Shown here in pieces: positions 56,852 through 64,000 of a DNA stretch of 64,000 nt. The notes below the pieces were generated by a model, which worked only from the letters and a program-made list of their open reading frames with translations, did not search any database and was not told where the DNA came from. Numbering within the stretch: position 1 is the first letter of the stretch; the number at the start of each line of letters is the position of its first letter. This stretch comes from a virus, in the IMG/VR virus record IMGVR_UViG_3300042691_034899, positions 16,849 to 80,848 of that record. One strand, given 5' to 3'. The position numbers and the translations under genes are program-made.

Positions 56852-57544
56852 TTAGACACAATCTTCACACGTATTGTATGAAGGCCATGTTATAGTTGGG
56901 TTTAATCCTGTTGTATGTTGAAATGTATAGCAGTTTCCATTATTTGCTAACATAACAATTCCTGTTACATTAACACCTGACAGTACGCTAACGATTTCAA
57001 ATTCATCTGTAGTTCCACATCTTAGTACTACATACTTTGTAAATTCTACTCTTGGTTGAGGAGATGGTGGTGGAGCTGGTGTACATTCGTCACCACACAA
57101 TCCTGGATAAACTGGTTCTGGAACGCAGCTAGGAGCTTTATCTTCTCTAAGATCACAAGTGTAATTGATCATCTGTTGAAAGGTTCTTCTTCCAACAAGC
57201 TTCATTTTCTGACCACTCTTTACAGCATTTAAATCTACAGAGGTAGTTGAATTTCCATCAAGTCTTTGTATTTGATAATAATACCTTTGAGCAGTATAAG
57301 AATTTATTCTTTTTATTACTCTGTAAAGTAAGCCTAGACTTCCTACTTGAAAAACTTCTCCATCGTCTAACTGATCCAATGTTCCAATGTAAGTTTTAGA
57401 ACCTACCTTATTCATTGTCTCAGTGACTTTAGTTACTACAACTCTTACTGTATGAGCCATTGTAAAGTCAGAGATCGACATGTCTACACCAGGTAGCATA
57501 GACCTCTTTAATATTATTTTATCTTTATCTTCGTTATGCTCCAC
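56852..57544 (-). CDS. Hypothetical virion-associated protein (230 aa)
   Basis: Lies between the two giant genes and overlaps the upstream one by 11 nt. Beta-rich; middle has a Pro/Cys segment (LCGDECTPAPPPSPQPR) joining two domains; ends in NTCEDCV. Not recognised. Confidence 0.65.
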   Translation of the reverse strand: MEHNEDKDKIILKRSMLPGVDMSISDFTMAHTVRVVVTKVTETMNKVGSKTYIGTLDQLDDGEVFQVGSLGLLYRVIKRINSYTAQRYYYQIQRLDGNSTTSVDLNAVKSGQKMKLVGRRTFQQMINYTCDLREDKAPSCVPEPVYPGLCGDECTPAPPPSPQPRVEFTKYVVLRCGTTDEFEIVSVLSGVNVTGIVMLANNGNCYTFQHTTGLNPTITWPSYNTCEDCV

Positions 57545-60500
57545 AGTCGTTTATATCTTTAAGAATCTCTGCTTCTTCTTTTGTTGAATACAAATCTAAT
57601 AATTCTAATCGAGAATCAAAAATAGTTGCAATATTTTCTACACTTTTTGATGGAGATACTTCCATAAAGGTTACAACTGGTTTTGTTCCATCTTCAACTG
57701 TAAGCTGAGTAGCTATCCATTCATTTCCTGCGTTGTCTGTTACTACAGTAGCATCTGGCCTATTTGTTTTGAACAACTCATTTAGCTCTTCATATTTTCT
57801 AAGAACTGTTTGCTGCTCACTACTCATATCATCAATATCAAAATCTTCTATGTTTGTTGCTAATAAAGCATAACCATCTGGTTGATTAAATATCTCAGTA
57901 TTAATACTATCGAATGATACTAATGCGTCTCCATCGTACCATCCATAAATAGTATATCCGAAATCCTCAAGGAATTGCTGTGCAGTACCAGTAGTTCTCT
58001 CGAAATAATTTTCTAATTCAAATTCAAGTGCATCTTCAGTGAAGTAGTAACTTTTAGTTTCTAAAGTTCCAACAAATTCATTAGCTTCAGTTTCAGAATC
58101 AAGCTCTCCAACTGTTTCTCCTGGTTGTCCTAATAATTCAGTGTCAATAACTCGCCATGTATTATCATCTACTTGAGCAATTTCATATCTAGAGTATCTA
58201 AATTTTTCCAGATTAAGATTTGGTAATATCGAATATCTATAATCACTAATAGATTCTAACTTATCTATTGTATATACTTTTTCATAGTCTATAAAATCCT
58301 CTACTTCAGATTTAGAGTTTCGGACTTGTTCATATATGTCATCGCTTCTTAAATCATAAGGATTAACCCAATATACATTATCAGAATTTGCTACTTCTAT
58401 TATTGAAGAATCAGAGTAAGTAACAAAGTAAGTAGTTCCAGCATATTCAATTTGATCTCCTGGCTCTAGATAGTTTTCATTGCCTCTAACTATTTCATAT
58501 GGTGCGTTTCCTTCAGGCTCTATATAACCTTCAATAAGTGCTAGTGTTCTTGGAGTTGGAATTCTTAACTCTTTCATACCAAGCTCTGCACTTCTTTTTA
58601 TCTCTTCTCTTAAAAGCCTTTCTGTATAGTTCTTTCTATGAGCAATAAATTGCTTATCTCTTAGTGATGCAGCATCAAGAAGTTTATCTTCTAATTTTGT
58701 AACTTCTCTTGAAGCATTGAAGAAATTAGCATACGCTTTAGGATCTACTTTTACTTCTTCTAAAGTTTCTTCTTTGTATCTATCGAAAGCTTCTTCTATA
58801 GAGTAGAATTCTACATCATCTGTCTTTAATCTATATGATCTCAAAGGTACAACTTCAAACTTTATTTCAGCATCTAATGGAAGGTCATTTACTGCTGGAC
58901 TTCCTGCTATTTTGAATATATAAGCTGACCAATACTTAGAATATTCTGCATTTAATTCTTTTAACTCTTCATTAATTGAATCATACTTTGCTTGATCTTC
59001 TTCATTTAGAATACCTTCTTTCCAATATTTGTTTTCTAAAACTTCTATCTCGTTTTCAAGTCTGTCATAATCTCTGTTATTTCTAACTTCAGCTTGAGCA
59101 TCTTTGAGTCTACCTATTTGTCTATCTAATTCTGCAAGATTTTCAGGTGTCCTTCCTTTGTCTTTTAAAAGTATTAACTCTAAACCTAAATCTTGTCTCT
59201 TTTCAAATGCTTCTTTAGCTCCAAGCTTGCTTACAATAGGAAGCTCTTTTTCTAATACACTAATTAATTCAGATAATTTTATTCCTTTCTCTCTTTTTTT
59301 GAATAACTCATTTAAAGTTGGGTAATCTTCAATTCTAAAGTCTCCTATATCAACTGCTTTAAATGTTTCTTCTATTTGTTCTAATACGTAATCAAAATCA
59401 GATGTTATCTTACTTATAGTTGAACTTGGTTTTCTATCTTTTTTTAGTTCAAAGGCTATTCCAACTCTATTTATATATCTAGTAGCTTCTTCATTGCCTA
59501 ATTTTATTTTGTAAGATCTTGTATTTTTTTCTATTATATCTATTTCATTAAAAGGTAATTGAATAGCCCCTATTTGATTAGTAAATGATCCTGGATCATC
59601 GTTTGTCCAACTAACCATTTCTGGAAGAGTTACCTCTTGACCCTTAGCAATATTCATTAATTGCTCTAGCTTTTGTTTGGTAAGTTTAACTCTCCTCGTT
59701 TGAGCACTAGACTCCATACTAGACATGAACCGATTATAGTGAGACTCTGGAGATTTATCTCTATCTCCGTATAGATCTACAAACTTTTTCTTTTGTTCTT
59801 CAATTGAAGCTTCAGTTCTAGCTATATATGCCATTGTTTCGGAGATCTCTTCCGATAACTCTTTTACATTTTTATACTCACCTTGATTCTTTTTCGCCTT
59901 ATCAATGATCTGCTTATTCTCTTGTATCTTAGCGAATATAGGTTTCTGAGCTTCTGTAAGTCTACTTGAATCAGAGTTATAAGATGCTAGTAATAAATCT
60001 GTAGCTTTAGCTTTTTGATAAGAATCAGATTGGAACTCTGCTCCGTATGCTATGCCTTCTTCGTTATTATACCACATTCTTGAGTGACCAAATAGACCTT
60101 TATTTATACTTCTAGCATTATCATAATTGTCTATCCATGCCTGTGCTCTTTCTCTAGATGAAGCTGCGTTGTATACTTTTTCGTTTATATTTTCATTCGT
60201 AAGTACAGCATCTTGTTCGACAACAAAGAATGTGCCTTGCATTTCTCTTATTTCAAAATCAATACCCTCAGCAGCTTCAAAATCTGGTCTAAAATGTCCT
60301 GTTGCTTGATGGTCTAAATCAGTATTGAATATGTGAGTTTCATATTTTGTAGCTCCAGTGTCTACATTACCTGATCCATAAGAAGCGTATGTAGAAGATA
60401 CAATAACTTTTAGTGGCATCATTCTAGCATTTACCTCAGCTTTGAAATCATCAAAAGGTATTTTATCTTTTCCTTTGAAGTATTCTAATTCAAGAACTTC

Positions 60501-63500
60501 GTTTATGATATCCTTCTCGATTTTCTTTGTTGAAGCTTGATTCAATACTTGCTTTATCGTTTGTATGTTAACAAGTTTTCCTTCCTTGTTAGCAAGCATC
60601 TGGTCAAGTAACGCTGGAACTGTGTAAGTGGTAGTTGAGAATTCCTCATCTCTTAATAAGTCAATAGCTACTGCATATGCAAACTGATCTAATGTCAAAT
60701 TAGAAACTTGGTTTGGATCCATTTGAGTAAGTCCTACAGCATTCTTTATACTTGTCCACAGATCAATTAAGAATTGTTTGAAATTATTATACTTAGTCTT
60801 ATTGATAAAAGATTCTCCTTGGTTTCCAATTGCTGTTACTAAAGCTTCTTCTAGTATCTTATCTTCAGAATAATTGAAGTAAACACTATTTCTGTCTTTA
60901 GATCTTTCGAGAATATCATTATAATACTCAGAATCTTTTACTAGATCTGTACCTCTTTTATATAAATCAGGTCTTGTGTCTCTAGCCCACTTTGCCCACA
61001 AATGCCCATACTCATGTATTGGAGTATTGTAGTTTAGCATGTCTGGATTAATGTATAGGTCATCTCCTAATAAGAATCCAGCGATTTGATTTGGAGTAGC
61101 GTTTGACCTATTTTCCGTATTAGCTGCTCTAAGACCTTTGCTAAAATCTGCCTTCTCAACAAATGTTCTTCCTTTAAGTAAACCTGTATTGTTAAGTCTT
61201 ACAGCAATTGCTGTAAAAGCTTCTCTTGGAACTATCTGTGCTTCTTTTATAGAATCAGGTGCTTGACTGAAAGCTATAGCTTGTTCTATCTCTACAGCAT
61301 TTTCATCAAATACAACATAGTTAAAACCTCTAGCTGTATCAGATGTTACTCCACGAGATACACTTTCGGCAGGATATTTTATACCATCGATATTGTTTTT
61401 AAGTAGAAACAGAGATGTGTCTTTATCGCTGCGATTTAATAAACTACTTAAATCTCTATATACCATTTGCCCTGTTGTTGTCTCTCTTAATAGTGAACGT
61501 ATGTAAAACGCATCAGAGATATTTACTCCAATTTCATCAGACAGGTCCATAGCATCATCTACACTAATATCATTTAAGCCCCCTTCTATTAACTTATTTA
61601 ATTTATCATTTGATATGTTTTTCTCTTTAACAAATGATTGTAATATTTTATTTCTTTGCTCATAAGGCACAGGTTTATCCCACTCTAACCAAGTGTATTG
61701 ATCAGGTGTTTTTTTATTTTGTAGAGTTACTCTGTAAAGATTTCGACTAGCTACTCTTTCTACTTTTTTACCTTCTATGCTCGGTAAATGACTTAAAATT
61801 TTTTGAGACATACTTTCGGAATAATAGTCTCCATCTTCTATTCTTCTATATACACCTTCTATTCCAATTTCTGAAACACCAAAAAGAGTTTCAAATAACC
61901 CCCCATTGGTTTCTTCATCTTTTGATAAGTCTACTTTTTGACCATCTATTGTAAACTGAACTCTTGACAAAGAGGTTGCGTAACTTCTTGCAATACTTTC
62001 TAGATCAGTAAAATATAACCCCCAACCAAATGCTTGAGCACCTTCTCCAGTTCCAATCTTTTCCGTTTTAAATCTTTCGAATCTATAAGGTGATCCATGC
62101 CAAGCAGATATTTGGAATCTTGGTCCTTGTTTTCTTTCTGCTACTTTGAATCCTCCAGCAGTAGTTGGAACAAGTAGCCCTTCTAATCTTGAGAATACAC
62201 TTTCAGCTGCTTGTGTTCTTACTTTGGCTGGATAGAATACTTTATCTTCTTTTTGAACTTTATCAAATAATCTTAAATAGAGTTCCGTTGCGATCCCTTT
62301 ACCCCTATGTATTTCAGCTACTGATATCTGCTCATCTGCAAATCCGTCTTCTGTTTTTGTAAGTCGTATTGATCCAACACGTACTCCATCTTTATACGCA
62401 ACAATAGAATTGTTTACTTCAAAGAATGTATAACTCTTGTCTTTAAGTGTTGAGAATTCCTTGAGGTTTACGCTCATCTCATCATTTACTCTTGATCTAG
62501 CTACTACACTTTTAAATGTAGTGTAATCAGATGTATTATTTGCTGGAGCACTATACCTATCAAACACTTTTGATGCTAGATTTCTATCGAACTCAAAGTT
62601 TAGATTCTTAGTATAGTATTTTGAATCACCTCTCTTTGGAACTTTTACAAACAACTTTCCAGCTTCCCTGTCTAATCCAACTCTGTATAAGTCTCCATTT
62701 ATTTTTATGAAGTTATCAGAAGTATTTGGTGTAATTACAAAATCTCCAAGCATTACAAAGTCTCCTTCGTACTCAGATTTTGCTTCAGGAAAGTTTGTAT
62801 AATACAGATCTTCAGAAACTATTTCATTTGTTGGAGGCACAAGATACTTCATGTTAGAATCTTTCTGAAGTCTAATATAATCTTCAAGTTGTGCCTGAAG
62901 CTCAATACCCTCAATCGAAGGTATAGTATCTGTTAGTGTAATATCCCTATCTGTTATTTCAAACTTAGATAGTATGGTTTTATATGTAGTAGTGTTTGCT
63001 GCCTTCTCTCTTAGTATATAGTTGTAGAAGTCACTTACAAATGATGACTTTAAGTAGTTCTCATCTGTCTTTATAACAGCAAGGTCTTTTGCTTCACTTA
63101 ACTTTGATGGAAGTGCATCATGATCAAATAATACTTGATACGCTGAGTAGAGCTCTTTATTTCCAAGGCCTTGTATAGTCTGTCTTGACATCAAGTATCT
63201 TGAGATATCGTTTAGTACAGAAGGCTTATTGTTTATATCCTTGGTAAGCATATACTCAGAAGGGATACTCATTCTTCCTTTTGCTATTTCATCATAAAGG
63301 TAGTCAATCAAGTCCATCACATTTGCGTCTTGATTCACTTTATGGAATAGATTGTCTCCTACTTTAATAAGCCCATGAGAATTGAATAATTCATTTTCTG
63401 GAACTTCTGTGTGTAGACTAACTATGTTGTATGCTGTATATTTATTTGGAATGTTTTCAACAACTACTGTATCTTCAACAGGCATTATTGCCATTAAGCT

Positions 63501-64000
63501 ATCTGAGAATGTTCTTACATTTGCTTCTGTAGGTTGGTTAAGCATCTCATTAGCTGTTTCTATTACAGCCATTACCTCTGCCCTCATTCCTGGAAATTCT
63601 GAGATACCTACAACATCAACATTGAAATTTGTAAATTCATTCTCAACTTCTTTCAATACTGATCGGATAAGCTCTGGATTTGATTGCCAGATATCCTCAT
63701 CAATAGAATTGAGATAGTCTATCTCAGCCTCAATCTTTGTTGTGTCTTGATTAGCTGGTAAAGTATTCTTTACAGTAGTATAAACTTTGTTGTTATTACT
63801 TGTCAGCTCACCGTTAACAAAAGATAATTTAGGAATTCGCTTTAATCCACTAAAACGATTGATGATAGTGTTGGCAAAGTCATTGTCCTCTAAGAATCTA
63901 TTTACAAAGTCCTCATAAGGAAGCTCCTTTATTTTGTTGTAAAAATCCTCAATGTTGTTAAAATCTGTAACTTTTAGGAATATCGCATTGTCAACTTCAT
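57534..64000 (-). CDS. Giant polyvalent protein: GNAT + ADP-ribosyltransferase + zincin, 5' end outside window
   Basis: More than 2150 residues; no stop occurs between 57534 and the window edge, so the true start lies beyond 64000 (the TTG at 63656 is internal). Domains from the N-terminal side: GNAT acetyltransferase with EIHRGKGIATELYLRL near 62290-62320; polyvalent-type ADP-ribosyltransferase with WHGSPYRFERF near 62080-62110 and GEGAQAFGWGLYFTD; metallopeptidase TPIHEYGHLWAKW (HExxH) near 61000-61025; then over 1000 residues of coiled-coil. Such multi-domain effectors are known in phages and conjugative elements and are thought to be injected with the DNA. Clustered with another giant virion-like gene. 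Confidence 0.8.
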   Translation of the reverse strand, partial: EVDNAIFLKVTDFNNIEDFYNKIKELPYEDFVNRFLEDNDFANTIINRFSGLKRIPKLSFVNGELTSNNNKVYTTVKNTLPANQDTTKIEAEIDYLNSIDEDIWQSNPELIRSVLKEVENEFTNFNVDVVGISEFPGMRAEVMAVIETANEMLNQPTEANVRTFSDSLMAIMPVEDTVVVENIPNKYTAYNIVSLHTEVPENELFNSHGLIKVGDNLFHKVNQDANVMDLIDYLYDEIAKGRMSIPSEYMLTKDINNKPSVLNDISRYLMSRQTIQGLGNKELYSAYQVLFDHDALPSKLSEAKDLAVIKTDENYLKSSFVSDFYNYILREKAANTTTYKTILSKFEITDRDITLTDTIPSIEGIELQAQLEDYIRLQKDSNMKYLVPPTNEIVSEDLYYTNFPEAKSEYEGDFVMLGDFVITPNTSDNFIKINGDLYRVGLDREAGKLFVKVPKRGDSKYYTKNLNFEFDRNLASKVFDRYSAPANNTSDYTTFKSVVARSRVNDEMSVNLKEFSTLKDKSYTFFEVNNSIVAYKDGVRVGSIRLTKTEDGFADEQISVAEIHRGKGIATELYLRLFDKVQKEDKVFYPAKVRTQAAESVFSRLEGLLVPTTAGGFKVAERKQGPRFQISAWHGSPYRFERFKTEKIGTGEGAQAFGWGLYFTDLESIARSYATSLSRVQFTIDGQKVDLSKDEETNGGLFETLFGVSEIGIEGVYRRIEDGDYYSESMSQKILSHLPSIEGKKVERVASRNLYRVTLQNKKTPDQYTWLEWDKPVPYEQRNKILQSFVKEKNISNDKLNKLIEGGLNDISVDDAMDLSDEIGVNISDAFYIRSLLRETTTGQMVYRDLSSLLNRSDKDTSLFLLKNNIDGIKYPAESVSRGVTSDTARGFNYVVFDENAVEIEQAIAFSQAPDSIKEAQIVPREAFTAIAVRLNNTGLLKGRTFVEKADFSKGLRAANTENRSNATPNQIAGFLLGDDLYINPDMLNYNTPIHEYGHLWAKWARDTRPDLYKRGTDLVKDSEYYNDILERSKDRNSVYFNYSEDKILEEALVTAIGNQGESFINKTKYNNFKQFLIDLWTSIKNAVGLTQMDPNQVSNLTLDQFAYAVAIDLLRDEEFSTTTYTVPALLDQMLANKEGKLVNIQTIKQVLNQASTKKIEKDIINEVLELEYFKGKDKIPFDDFKAEVNARMMPLKVIVSSTYASYGSGNVDTGATKYETHIFNTDLDHQATGHFRPDFEAAEGIDFEIREMQGTFFVVEQDAVLTNENINEKVYNAASSRERAQAWIDNYDNARSINKGLFGHSRMWYNNEEGIAYGAEFQSDSYQKAKATDLLLASYNSDSSRLTEAQKPIFAKIQENKQIIDKAKKNQGEYKNVKELSEEISETMAYIARTEASIEEQKKKFVDLYGDRDKSPESHYNRFMSSMESSAQTRRVKLTKQKLEQLMNIAKGQEVTLPEMVSWTNDDPGSFTNQIGAIQLPFNEIDIIEKNTRSYKIKLGNEEATRYINRVGIAFELKKDRKPSSTISKITSDFDYVLEQIEETFKAVDIGDFRIEDYPTLNELFKKREKGIKLSELISVLEKELPIVSKLGAKEAFEKRQDLGLELILLKDKGRTPENLAELDRQIGRLKDAQAEVRNNRDYDRLENEIEVLENKYWKEGILNEEDQAKYDSINEELKELNAEYSKYWSAYIFKIAGSPAVNDLPLDAEIKFEVVPLRSYRLKTDDVEFYSIEEAFDRYKEETLEEVKVDPKAYANFFNASREVTKLEDKLLDAASLRDKQFIAHRKNYTERLLREEIKRSAELGMKELRIPTPRTLALIEGYIEPEGNAPYEIVRGNENYLEPGDQIEYAGTTYFVTYSDSSIIEVANSDNVYWVNPYDLRSDDIYEQVRNSKSEVEDFIDYEKVYTIDKLESISDYRYSILPNLNLEKFRYSRYEIAQVDDNTWRVIDTELLGQPGETVGELDSETEANEFVGTLETKSYYFTEDALEFELENYFERTTGTAQQFLEDFGYTIYGWYDGDALVSFDSINTEIFNQPDGYALLATNIEDFDIDDMSSEQQTVLRKYEELNELFKTNRPDATVVTDNAGNEWIATQLTVEDGTKPVVTFMEVSPSKSVENIATIFDSRLELLDLYSTKEEAEILKDINDCGA

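Noticed and set aside
57534-63656. Start of the giant polyvalent gene at TTG 63656
   Set aside because: The frame stays open without a stop from 63656 to the window edge, so the TTG is internal.
51050-64000. crAss-like phage multisubunit-type RNA polymerase in the giant genes
   Set aside because: No DxDxD catalytic motif found by eye; recognised domains are GNAT, ART and zincin.
1-64000. Integrase, transposon, CRISPR array or attachment sites
   Set aside because: No recombinase motifs, terminal inverted repeats or spaced repeat arrays were seen; the MKTIEEKNRM triplication and the 29-bp repeat are not CRISPR-like.

Overview
The window is a contiguous stretch of a large, AT-rich, apparently strictly lytic tailed phage (or phage-like genome) that infects a member of the Bacteroidetes. 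Phage evidence: a terminase large subunit, a phage-type family A DNA polymerase, DnaB-type helicase, prim-pol primase, RecA, ribonucleotide reductase, ThyA, dUTPase, a DenV-type glycosylase, a GH73-type lysin, tRNAs, and dense ATGA/TAATG-coupled operons of very small genes. Host evidence: promoters of the Bacteroidetes form TTG-N19/20-TAnnTTTG recur throughout, usually without a Shine-Dalgarno; there is a DUF4494-type gene; and one secreted protein ends in what looks like a type IX secretion (T9SS) sorting domain, which points to a Flavobacteriia/Cytophagia-like host rather than gut Bacteroides. I see no integrase, IS element or CRISPR array.

Layout. (1) 1-2952, leftward: start of a packaging/virion module with terL, small genes, a Cys-rich protein with a DUF1573-like C-terminus and an IHF/HU-like protein. 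(2) 3074-11547, rightward: a small gene, a structured non-coding RNA candidate (about 3357-3690), recA, a GIY-YIG-like gene, SSB, a metallophosphoesterase, groEL-groES and a guanylate kinase-like gene. (3) 11521-16399, leftward: acyl-CoA thioesterase, thyA, DUF1653, small genes and the T9SS-type secreted protein. (4) 16448-17157: a non-coding control region with three tandem promoters, a 29-bp direct repeat and three GTATAC boxes, possibly near an origin. (5) 17158-34460, rightward: about 60 mostly small early/middle genes, including RadC/JAB, DenV, GH73 lysin, a DnaQ-like exonuclease and a RecB/Cas4-like nuclease. (6) 34525-35152: two tRNAs embedded in about 600 nt of further structured RNA ending in a strong terminator. 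(7) 35189-44411, rightward: two metallophosphoesterases, small genes, DUF4494, nrdB-nrdA and an SF2 helicase. (8) 44488-50984, leftward: the replication block (polA, dnaB-like helicase, dut, HNH-like nuclease, prim-pol). (9) 51050-64000, leftward: two giant proteins (1926 aa, and one of more than 2150 aa that continues past the window), likely virion/ejected proteins; the second carries GNAT, ADP-ribosyltransferase and HExxH zincin domains.

The genes form a coherent programme: RNR, ThyA, dUTPase and the Gmk-like kinase feed dNTP pools; prim-pol, DnaB, PolA, SSB, RecA, exonucleases and the UvsW-like helicase replicate and recombine the genome; DenV and RadC suggest repair; GroEL/GroES may fold virion proteins; the giant polyvalent proteins, T9SS-type cargo and lipoprotein are candidates for host takeover or surface modification. 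Several promoters sit exactly 4 nt upstream of the ATG, which implies leaderless mRNAs.

Limits: everything was read by eye without database searches. Assignments rest on motifs I recognise. Several starts were moved from the longest ORF to a downstream ATG where coupling, promoter position or a signal peptide favours it.
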